A DNA stretch of 64,000 nt from Chryseobacterium pennae (GTDB lineage Bacteria; Bacteroidota; Bacteroidia; Flavobacteriales; Weeksellaceae). The DNA is taken from contig NZ_QNVT01000005.1 of the NCBI RefSeq assembly GCF_003385515.1, forward strand, positions 1 to 64,000, in the 5' to 3' direction. The position numbers and the translations under genes were made by a program. Under the pieces are notes generated by a model, which was not told the DNA's origin, made no database searches, and worked only from the letters and a program-made list of their open reading frames with translations. Each line of letters opens with the position of its first letter. Positions within the stretch are counted from its first letter, which is position 1. This document shows, piece after piece, positions 7,113 through 14,350 of this stretch.

Positions 7113-8195
7113 ATGTTAAAATTAAATACTTATATATTAATTCTTTTTTTATTTCCAATTATCATCTTAAGCCAGTCAGTAACAACAAAGGTAGTAGATT
7201 CAGGTAATGAAAAACCTATATCAGAAATCCAGGTGCTTTCAGATTCTGGAAGCCAGATTGGATTTACAGATGAAAATGGAATTTTTACACTTAATCTAAG
7301 TGAAGTCAAAAAGAATGGAATTAATGATGTTACATTTTATCATCGAAATTATGCTTCACAACAATATTCAATCGATAAAATCCCAATTACAATTTCCTTA
7401 GATAAGGTTCACGATATAGAGCCAGTAGTAATATCTGGTAACAAAAAAGGAGACTATTTCGTATTGCATGGCTATTTTAGAAGTTGGAAAGTGATAAATA
7501 ATGAACTTGTTAAATATAATGATGGACTAATTTCATATTATATTCCTTATTCTTCCAAAAAGACTATTGAAACAAATATAGAAAATTATAGAACTTTAAA
7601 AAAAGATAATTATAAAGATAAGGTAAAAGGAATAATTTCTTTAGGTGATGGATATTTGTATTATAAAATACCTAAAAATGATAAAGCTAATATTTATGAC
7701 AACAATAAATATTTTAAGCTCGAAAAATTAAATGACAGTACCTCAATATTATACTCTAAAAATAAAAATGATGTTTTTATTAAAAGAGGGAAAATATTAT
7801 ATGATAAAAACCATTTAATCAAAGAAGTGCAAAAAAATATATCTTTTGAAAAAGATGAAGCATTTAAAGTTCTTTTATGGAAAGCAACAGGACAATTTTA
7901 TAATTTAGAAAAATGGGAAGGTGAAGGAAATTCAAGACATGTTTCTTATGTTTTTGATAGGCAAAAGTCTCTAGTTAAGGATAGTATTGAGGAAACAATT
8001 AATGAAATATTTATTGATAATGTTAATTTCAACAATGTTACGGTTCCGCAAAAAACAAATACTAAAGTAGATAAGGATAAAAGTTACTATGATACTTTAT
8101 TTTGGAATGAAAATATTAAAATTCATCCCTTGCCACTCAATATTCAAAATCAAATAGAAAATCTCAAAATAGCACCTAATAACTTAAAAAAATAA
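7113..8195 (+). CDS. CarboxypepD_reg-like exported protein of the peptide locus
   Basis: A 360-aa protein, first gene of a four-gene operon. The ATG at 7113 gives a signal peptide (MLKLNTYILILFLFPIIILS); an in-frame GTG two codons earlier is less likely. Residues 22-110 form a carboxypeptidase regulatory-like domain (KPISEIQVLSDSGSQIGFTD, then ENGIFTLNL, ending VHDIEPVVISG), the type found in front of TonB receptors but here without a barrel. The remaining 250 residues are Lys/Asn-rich beta-type sequence without known motifs. It ends 9 bp before the VKOR-like gene. An outer-membrane or periplasmic accessory role in export or self-protection is possible but unproven. Confidence 0.7.
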   Translation: MLKLNTYILILFLFPIIILSQSVTTKVVDSGNEKPISEIQVLSDSGSQIGFTDENGIFTLNLSEVKKNGINDVTFYHRNYASQQYSIDKIPITISLDKVHDIEPVVISGNKKGDYFVLHGYFRSWKVINNELVKYNDGLISYYIPYSSKKTIETNIENYRTLKKDNYKDKVKGIISLGDGYLYYKIPKNDKANIYDNNKYFKLEKLNDSTSILYSKNKNDVFIKRGKILYDKNHLIKEVQKNISFEKDEAFKVLLWKATGQFYNLEKWEGEGNSRHVSYVFDRQKSLVKDSIEETINEIFIDNVNFNNVTVPQKTNTKVDKDKSYYDTLFWNENIKIHPLPLNIQNQIENLKIAPNNLKK

Positions 8196-8204
8196 TTCCT
8201 ATAT

Positions 8205-9761
8205 ATGTTTACTCCAAAAGATGTTCAAAATATTTTATCTTATTTACAAAACATCAATAGTAACGTAAAAATTAATACTTCTGAATTAAACGAACGTTTA
8301 AAAAGCCACTCAAGCTATCCTTCTTTGTTATCTATTGTTGATGTTATTAGTGATTTAGGATTTAAAAGCACAGGATATGAATTAAATTCGAGTAATTTTG
8401 AGTCTTTACCACATCTTTTTTTAGCTCAAGTTAAAAATAGTGAATATGGTACTAATGAAATGGTATTAGTTAAAAAAGAACATAATTTGCTCTTTTTTGA
8501 TAGTGAACAAATAAATTCAGAGGAATTCTTACAATTATCAACTGGTGTTTTTATTCTTGTAGAATTGAAGAATACTACATTAAGAAATAATTTTATTTTA
8601 TGCGGAGTAATTTTATTATTGGGGGTATCATTGTTTTTATATGATTTTACATTTTTTTCATATTTTATATTACTAAGTCTTCCACTAATAGGACTCTTCA
8701 TGTCTTTTTATTTTTTTGAGTCACTTTTCAATATAAGAATTGATATTTTAAATAAAATATGCTATAAAAATGAAATTAGTAATTGTAAAACTATTTCATC
8801 TTCGAAAAAATGGAAAGTTTTTAACTACATTAATTTTTCAGATTTGGGATTGGTCTTTTTTTTTACTCAAATTTTGACTTTTCTATGCCTATTTCTAAAT
8901 GTTACTTTAGGTTTTATAGTTGAAATCTACCTTATGTGTGGTTTTGTTATAATTCCAATATTAGCTTTATCAATATTCTATCAATTATTTGTTGAGAAAA
9001 AGTGGTGCAGGATATGTTTATTAATCGCTTTAAACTTGGTTATTCAGTTGGTCGTTGCCTTTTATTTGTATAGTTTCTTGGGTTATCCTGATTTTAAATA
9101 TTACCCCTTCATTACATTTAGTATAATTTATGTGATAGTTTTTACTTTATGGTCTCCACTATTAAAAAAAACTTTACAAAAAAATCAAAAATTAACAGGC
9201 CAAAATGAGTATTTAAATGATATTGTGAATGATTATGATACTTTTAAAGCTATTTTACTGTTAAATAAACAAAAAGATAAAAATATTTGTAATAATGAAT
9301 ATTTATTTTCATTCGGTTCTAATGATGATGCTTTGAATATTACAGTTATTACAGACCCATTTTGTAAATATTGTAAATCAACTAATAAAATGATAAGAAC
9401 TATTTTAGAAAATTATTCTCAAAATTTGAATATTAATTTTTTATTTAATGTTGATTTAGCAGATAAGAATATTAATTATTATAGGTTAATTACATATTCA
9501 TATTTAATGAATAAAAAAGAATCTTTTTTCGATTTCATTTGCAATAAACATAACACAGATATTATAAATGATAATATTAATTTTTCAGATTTGGTTAAAA
9601 TTGATGAGTTTTTATTAAACCAAAGCAAATTATGTGACAATAACGAAATATCGTATTTTCCTACTATCCTAATTAAAGGCTATGAGTATCCTTTGAAATA
9701 TGACATAAAAATGTTAGAAAACTTTATTCCTCAATTAATTTTAGATAAAAACAATCTTTGA
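8205..9761 (+). CDS. VKOR-thioredoxin fusion with C39-like N-domain
   Basis: A 518-aa integral membrane disulfide-forming enzyme. Residues 1-120 resemble a C39 peptidase fold without catalytic Cys (SHSSYPSLLSIVDVISDLGF), perhaps binding peptide leaders. Residues 125-320 hold about five membrane helices with vitamin K epoxide reductase features: a loop Cys pair (C186, C194) and the quinone-side motif WCRIC (C268, C271). Residues 350-518 are a thioredoxin-like domain with CKYC (C387, C390) and the cis-Pro loop YFPT (P486). VKOR passes electrons from a thioredoxin partner to quinone, so this fusion should oxidise cysteines in exported peptides. Its stop overlaps the exporter's ATG, indicating coupled translation. 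Confidence 0.88.
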   Translation: MFTPKDVQNILSYLQNINSNVKINTSELNERLKSHSSYPSLLSIVDVISDLGFKSTGYELNSSNFESLPHLFLAQVKNSEYGTNEMVLVKKEHNLLFFDSEQINSEEFLQLSTGVFILVELKNTTLRNNFILCGVILLLGVSLFLYDFTFFSYFILLSLPLIGLFMSFYFFESLFNIRIDILNKICYKNEISNCKTISSSKKWKVFNYINFSDLGLVFFFTQILTFLCLFLNVTLGFIVEIYLMCGFVIIPILALSIFYQLFVEKKWCRICLLIALNLVIQLVVAFYLYSFLGYPDFKYYPFITFSIIYVIVFTLWSPLLKKTLQKNQKLTGQNEYLNDIVNDYDTFKAILLLNKQKDKNICNNEYLFSFGSNDDALNITVITDPFCKYCKSTNKMIRTILENYSQNLNINFLFNVDLADKNINYYRLITYSYLMNKKESFFDFICNKHNTDIINDNINFSDLVKIDEFLLNQSKLCDNNEISYFPTILIKGYEYPLKYDIKMLENFIPQLILDKNNL

Positions 9762-11950
9762 TGTCAAAATTTCCATTTTATAAACAACATGATGCTAAAG
9801 ATTGTGGGCCAACCTGTCTTCGGATGATAGCAAAATATTACGGGAAAGATATTTCTATACAATATATTAGACAGATTTCAGAAACGACAAGGGAAGGAAG
9901 TAGCTTGCTAGGACTAAGTGAAGCTGCTGAAAATTTAGGATTTGAATCTTTTGGTACAATAACTAATTTTTCTTCTTTGTCAAAAGAAGCTCCATTTCCT
10001 TGTATTGTTCATTGGATGAAAGCTCATTTTGTTATTGTGCATGAAATAAAAGGAAATACTGTTTATGTTTCAGACCCCGCCTATGGCTTAATTAGCTATT
10101 CTAAGGAAGAATTTATAAAACATTGGATTAATGAGAATTCGGATGAAGATACTGAAGAAGGAGTAGCATTAATGTTGGAGCCTACTCAAAATTTTTTTCA
10201 GAATAAGTTTGAGCATGAGCAGAGCAAAGCTAGTTTTTCATTTCTTTTTAAGTATTTATTAAAGTACAAAAGATTAGTTGTTCAATTACTATTCGGGCTA
10301 TTTATAGGAAGTTTGCTAACTCTAGTTTTTCCTTTTCTTACTCAAAGTATCGTTGATGTTGGAATAAAAAATCAAGACCTTAACATAATCTATTTGATTT
10401 TATTAGCCCAAATTATGTTGTTTGCTGGGAAAATGGGATTTGATGTGATTAGGAGTTGGGTAATGTTGCATCTTTCAACAAGAATTAATATATCTATCGT
10501 GTCAGATTTCTTCATTAAGTTGATGAAACTACCTATTAGTTTTTTTGATACCAGAATGACAGGTGATATTTTACAACGAATAGATGACCATCGTAGGATT
10601 GAACAATTATTAACAAATACTTCACTTAATGTTTTATTCTCTTTAGTGAATTTGGTTGTTTTCAGTATCGTTTTGCTATTTTATGATTATAGATTGTTTT
10701 TAGTTTATCTGTTCGGAGCAGCTTTATATATGATTTGGGTCTTATTTTTTGTAGGAAAAAGAAGGCAATTAGATTATGAAAAGTTTAGTAAGACTGCACA
10801 AGAAAGAAGTAAGGTCATTGAGCTTATAAATGGTATGCAGGACATTAAAATGTATAATGCAGAAAAGTATAAAAGATATAGCTGGGAGTCAATACAGGTA
10901 GAATTGTTTAAATTGAAAATTAAATCTCTTTCATTAGAACAATGGCAATCTGTTGGAGGTAATTTTATAAACCAAATTAAAGATGTATTAATAACTTTTC
11001 TTTCTGCAAAACTGGTTTTAAGTGGGGATTTGACTTTAGGAATGATGCTTTCTGTTCAGTATATAATGGGACAATTAAATACCCCATTGTATCAGTTCAT
11101 TGATTTTATAAAACAGTCACAAGATGCAAAGATTTCATTAGAAAGATTAAGTGAGATTCATGATAAAGATGATGAAGAAAGTCATCAGGATAAAAGTAGT
11201 ATTAATATTCCTAATGAAGATATTCAAATAAATGGTTTATCCTTTAGATATATTGGTACGGATAACTATGTTTTTGAGAATCTTAATTTAAGAATTCCAT
11301 ATCAAAAGACTACTGCTATTGTTGGAGCAAGTGGAAGTGGCAAAACAACCCTTTTAAAACTGCTAATGAAATTCTACGAGCCTGAAAATGGGGGAATTAC
11401 CATTGGGAGTACTGACTTAATTAATATTTCCCCAAAAAAGTGGAGAGAAAATTGTGGTGTTGTAATGCAAGAAGGATATATTTTTAATGAAAGTATTGCT
11501 GAAAATATTACAATTGGTGATGAGAATATTGATGAATTTAAATTAAAAAAAGCTGTTGAAATTGCTAATATTAGGGAATTTATAGAGGATTTGCCTTTAA
11601 AATATAATACTAAAATTGGAAATGAGGGATTAGGTATTAGTGGGGGGCAGAAACAAAGAATTTTCATAGCAAGAGCAGTTTATAAATCTCCTAAATATAT
11701 TTTCTTTGATGAAGCAACCAGTGCCTTAGATGCTAGCAATGAAAAAATTATTATGGAGAATCTGGAGCAATTTTTTAATGGTAAAACTGCAATTGTTATA
11801 GCTCATAGGCTTTCTACTGTCAAAAATGCAGATAAAATTATTGTTATGGACAAAGGAAAATTAGTAGAGGAAGGTAATCATGCAGAGCTGGTAGCTTTAA
11901 AAGGTGAATATTACAGATTAGTAAAGAATCAATTAGAACTTGGAAATTAA
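9761..11950 (+). CDS. C39-peptidase ABC exporter (bacteriocin-type)
   Basis: A 729-aa peptide exporter that should cut the precursor after Gly-Gly and pump it across the inner membrane. Residues 1-130 are the C39 peptidase: Cys15 in KQHDAKDCGPTCL, His89 in KAHFVIVH and Asp105 in VSDPAYG. About six membrane helices follow (165-440). The ATPase has Walker A GASGSGKT (522-529), the signature ISGGQKQR (626-633), Walker B IFFDEATSALD (D650, E651) and switch His682. The ATG at 9761 overlaps the upstream TGA; a TTG one codon earlier is less likely. All catalytic residues are present, so it should be active. The adaptor gene follows 3 bp later. Confidence 0.93.
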   Translation: MSKFPFYKQHDAKDCGPTCLRMIAKYYGKDISIQYIRQISETTREGSSLLGLSEAAENLGFESFGTITNFSSLSKEAPFPCIVHWMKAHFVIVHEIKGNTVYVSDPAYGLISYSKEEFIKHWINENSDEDTEEGVALMLEPTQNFFQNKFEHEQSKASFSFLFKYLLKYKRLVVQLLFGLFIGSLLTLVFPFLTQSIVDVGIKNQDLNIIYLILLAQIMLFAGKMGFDVIRSWVMLHLSTRINISIVSDFFIKLMKLPISFFDTRMTGDILQRIDDHRRIEQLLTNTSLNVLFSLVNLVVFSIVLLFYDYRLFLVYLFGAALYMIWVLFFVGKRRQLDYEKFSKTAQERSKVIELINGMQDIKMYNAEKYKRYSWESIQVELFKLKIKSLSLEQWQSVGGNFINQIKDVLITFLSAKLVLSGDLTLGMMLSVQYIMGQLNTPLYQFIDFIKQSQDAKISLERLSEIHDKDDEESHQDKSSINIPNEDIQINGLSFRYIGTDNYVFENLNLRIPYQKTTAIVGASGSGKTTLLKLLMKFYEPENGGITIGSTDLINISPKKWRENCGVVMQEGYIFNESIAENITIGDENIDEFKLKKAVEIANIREFIEDLPLKYNTKIGNEGLGISGGQKQRIFIARAVYKSPKYIFFDEATSALDASNEKIIMENLEQFFNGKTAIVIAHRLSTVKNADKIIVMDKGKLVEEGNHAELVALKGEYYRLVKNQLELGN

Positions 11951-11953
11951 GAA

Positions 11954-12472
11954 ATGAAAAATAGTTTAAATGATACTGAATCACGTTCTGTTGATATGCG
12001 AAATTTACTGAATAAACACCCTCACTGGGTAATTTTAAAGGGAAATCTTTTCATTTCAATAGTGTTATTGTTTTCTTTATTAGTTGTGTGTTATTGTGTA
12101 AAATATCCAAATCTTGTAAACTCTAAAGTAATTATAAATCCTTCCAAAAAACAAAATCATAATGAAATTGTAGTTGGGAAACTTATTGTGGCTCAAGACG
12201 ATTTAATTAAAGTAAAAAAAGGACAGAAAGTTATAGTTAAACTTTATGATTTTCCTTATCAGGAATATGGAGTTTTAAATGCAAAAGTTCAGCAGGTATC
12301 AACTAACAGCAAAAACTCTTATATAGATATTATGTTTCCAAATGGCTTGAGAACGTCTTATGATAAAAGCATCTTTGCAAATAAAGAATTAAAAGGAAAT
12401 GCAGAGATTGTTGTACAAGATACCCGACTTATAGAAAAAATATTCTATCGAATAAAGAACTTATTGAGGTGA
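11954..12472 (+). CDS. shortened HlyD-type membrane-fusion protein
   Basis: At 172 aa this is less than half the usual 400 or so residues of a HlyD adaptor. Residues 1-30 are cytoplasmic and about 32-52 a single membrane helix (LFISIVLLFSLLVVCYC). Periplasmic residues correspond only to the C-terminal beta-barrel part: VGKLIVAQDDLIKVKKGQ, then VIVKLYDFPYQEYGVLNAKV. The lipoyl domain and coiled-coil hairpin that normally reach TolC are absent. The reading frame is intact, so it looks like an in-frame loss. It is the last gene of the peptide operon, and no TolC-like gene lies in the island. It may hold the exporter to another adaptor, or peptide may be released to the periplasm. Confidence 0.75.
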   Translation: MKNSLNDTESRSVDMRNLLNKHPHWVILKGNLFISIVLLFSLLVVCYCVKYPNLVNSKVIINPSKKQNHNEIVVGKLIVAQDDLIKVKKGQKVIVKLYDFPYQEYGVLNAKVQQVSTNSKNSYIDIMFPNGLRTSYDKSIFANKELKGNAEIVVQDTRLIEKIFYRIKNLLR

Positions 12473-13268
12473 ATAAGATTTGCCTCTAGAAAGTATTTTG
12501 ACATTTAATTTCAAATACATATTCTTAAAGGGTGTGGTAAGGAATGTTTACGGTTTGGTCTGGGCGTAAAAAAATAGATTTTTTGTAGCTGTGATTTTGT
12601 CAATATATTATCTGCCGATTTACCCCAAAACCAAACTACACAATCTTACCAGACAATCTTTGCAAACTGCTATAAAAAGAGGTGTTTTCAGAGTTTCTTC
12701 TACGTAGTACCAATATATTCTACAATTTATATCAATATTTATCGACTCTCTAACTCACTTTTAACCATCATAAACCTACATTTCGGTTAACTCTGGTAGA
12801 CGGATTGTGATGTTGTGTGTGGAGTGGTGGTTTTGTCTGTGGAGTTTCGGGAAAGTGTATAATACTTGGTCTACTATTTACCCCACTATCAATTTTCATG
12901 TAAAAATGCAGCCCCTATACCAAATCTCAAAATTTTGAATATGTATCGGGTGTGTACCTACTATAACGGTTTGGGTGTGGGTTGTAGTAGTTTTTTCGTG
13001 GTGTCCCCTATGCTCGGATTTTGTTTTTCTCAGACTTGTTTTACTTTTCCTGTGCTCGGAGTGGTTAAAAAGATTTTAACAACGGTTGATATTTTGGTTA
13101 AAAAGTGTTGTAAGTGCTTGTATTTATGGGCTTTTTGTTGTATATTTATACTGCTTTCGCGAGCGACTTACTACTAAAATATATCTCAATATTTACATAA
13201 AAAAGCCTTGAAGCACTGCAATGCGACAAGGCGTATCAATAAATTTTAACTATTCTAAAATTACTGAC
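12473..13268. other. non-coding region with direct repeats, possible origin
   Basis: An 800-bp stretch without a credible gene. A 103-codon frame at 12866-13177 is Cys/Phe-rich and has no family resemblance. The plus strand between about 12780 and 13180 is rich in G and T. TGCTCGGA occurs at 13011 and 13053, and TGGTTAAAAAG at 13062 and 13095. A hairpin (GCCTTG 13205-13210 with CAAGGC 13227-13232, inner GCA/TGC) lies before ardA. Strand bias, direct repeats and a hairpin in an element with a Rep-like gene could mark a replication or transfer origin, but this is weak. Confidence 0.3.
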
Positions 13269-13796
13269 ATGACAAATTTACGAAATTGTCTTGATACTGC
13301 TAGTATCTATGTAGGAACGTACGCAAAGTACAACAATGGCTCATTATTTGGAAAATGGCTAAACCTTTCGGACTATTCTGATTTTGAAGAATTACAACAG
13401 GCAATGTATGAACTGCATTCTGATGAACAAAATCCTGAATTTATGTTTCAGGACTATGAATGTCCGATTCTTGAAAAACTAGGTTTATTGAGCGAGTGCC
13501 ATATATCAAAAGATATTTACGAAGTACTTGAACAAATTAATGATTCAGAGCATGAAGTAGAAGTGTACGAAGCGTGTTTGGATAATTTCGGTAAAATGGA
13601 TTTTCTAAGCATTTATGAATATGTAAATAATTTTTATTACGGCGAATATTCGAGTGATGAAGACTTTGTACAGGAATTATACGAAAATGATATTCCTTTT
13701 GGTCTTCCTAATTTCGTGGTGATAGATTGGGAAGCCACAGCACGTAACATTATGTATGATTATTTTGAGATTAACGGGCATTATTTCCGTGCTTAG
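13269..13796 (+). CDS. ardA: ArdA-like antirestriction protein
   Basis: A 175-aa acidic protein of the ArdA family, DNA mimics that block type I restriction enzymes and help mobile elements enter new hosts. Visible family features are SIYVGTYAKYNNGSLFGKW at the N-terminus, the central EFMFQDYECP, a run of acidic residues throughout, and the C-terminal DWEATARNIMYDYFEINGHY then FRA. The ATG at 13269 is preferred to the ATG at 13221, which lies inside a hairpin and adds 16 residues without family similarity. It sits at the island end opposite the integrase, 75 bp from attR. Self-protection against restriction during transfer is the likely role. Confidence 0.85.
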   Translation: MTNLRNCLDTASIYVGTYAKYNNGSLFGKWLNLSDYSDFEELQQAMYELHSDEQNPEFMFQDYECPILEKLGLLSECHISKDIYEVLEQINDSEHEVEVYEACLDNFGKMDFLSIYEYVNNFYYGEYSSDEDFVQELYENDIPFGLPNFVVIDWEATARNIMYDYFEINGHYFRA

Positions 13797-13840
13797 AGTC
13801 ACTTAGATTAAAATACGTTCAGATAGATTAAAATATTTCA

Positions 13841-13860
13841 AGTCGGGAACAAAGTCGGGA
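13841..13860. promoter_or_regulatory. candidate integrase arm-type repeats near attR
   Basis: AGTCGGGA occurs twice in direct orientation (13841-13848 and 13853-13860), 10 bp from attR, like the TCGGGA pair near attL. Just upstream, AGATTAAAATA is also repeated (around 13805 and 13825). Recombinase or excisionase binding is inferred. Confidence 0.4.
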
Positions 13861-13870
13861 GTGAAAAATC

Positions 13871-13922
13871 AAAAAGCCTTGAAAATCAATTGATTAACAA
13901 GGCTTTATGTAGACCCACAGGG
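13871..13922. other. attR: right direct repeat, overlaps tRNA-Gln 3' end
   Basis: This 52-bp copy of attL (49/52) contains the functional terminator of the tRNA gene and the tRNA's 3' end. Because the repeat restores the tRNA end, integration leaves the tRNA intact. Confidence 0.88.
13873..13906 (-). terminator. tRNA-Gln terminator
   Basis: The stem AAAGCCTTG/CAAGGCTTT has a 16-nt loop and is followed on the minus strand by T residues. It begins 4 bp after the tRNA 3' end. An almost identical copy lies at 281-314 in attL. Confidence 0.8.
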
Positions 13923-13980
13923 ATTCGAACCCCGACTGACGGTACCAAAAACCGGAGTGCTACCGTTACACTATAGGTCT
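13910..13980 (-). tRNA. tRNA-Gln (anticodon UUG)
   Basis: The minus strand folds into a complete cloverleaf. The acceptor stem is AGACCTA with TGGGTCT (one G-U pair), followed by a 3-bp D stem. The anticodon arm has loop TTTTGGT, giving anticodon TTG for glutamine, and the T arm CGGGG-TTCGAAT-CCCTG is standard. The discriminator base is A and CCA is not encoded. Its 3' end is the integration site of the island. Confidence 0.95.
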
Positions 13981-14350
13981 GTTTCGATGCTGCGAAATTA
14001 TAGAATTTATTTTAAATATGAAAATCAAAATCGAAGATTAATTAACATAATAGAGCGGGAATAGCTTTACTTATTGATAGCCAAATAATTATTTTTTTTA
14101 TTTTTTTCGATAAATCTGTTTTTAAAGTTATATTGTAGAGTCAGAAGGCTTTTTGATGACATCATTTTCTGAGATTAACTGTAGGATAGTAACTCCCATC
14201 GTCATTTTTTCATCTTTCATCCTTCCAATCTTAGCCTTCTTTATGTTAAATAATAAAAACTTATCTTTGCAAAAAATTGGGCTCCAAAAGTTGGAGTAAC
14301 CCATTAATAACGTATCCTTAGCATAGCAAAAGGATTATTAAACATTTTTT
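13981..14350. other. intergenic region with der promoter
   Basis: About 370 bp between the tRNA and der. A TATCTTTG -7 element at 14262-14269 predicts a leader of roughly 75 nt for der. The tRNA promoter must lie in the first part, read on the minus strand. No other gene or repeat is seen. Confidence 0.5.

Larger units (their letters stand above)
279..13922. mobile_element. integrated genomic island in tRNA-Gln
   Basis: A 13.6-kb element lies between two near-identical 52-bp repeats, one of which completes a tRNA-Gln gene. Inside are a tyrosine integrase next to one end, a MerR-like excisionase, a Rep/relaxase-like protein, an ArdA antirestriction protein next to the other end, and AT-rich cargo at 4.1-12.5 kb. 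No conjugation (Tra) genes, phage structural genes or transposase are present. It is thus best described as an integrative mobilizable or satellite-type element rather than a complete conjugative element or prophage. Excision would give a circle of about 13,592 bp. Confidence 0.85.

Noticed and set aside
12866..13177. 103-codon open frame as a gene
   Set aside because: Cys/Phe-rich translation of a G/T-rich stretch, no start context or family similarity.
279..13922. prophage or full conjugative element
   Set aside because: No capsid, tail, terminase, lysis, Tra or VirB4-like genes.
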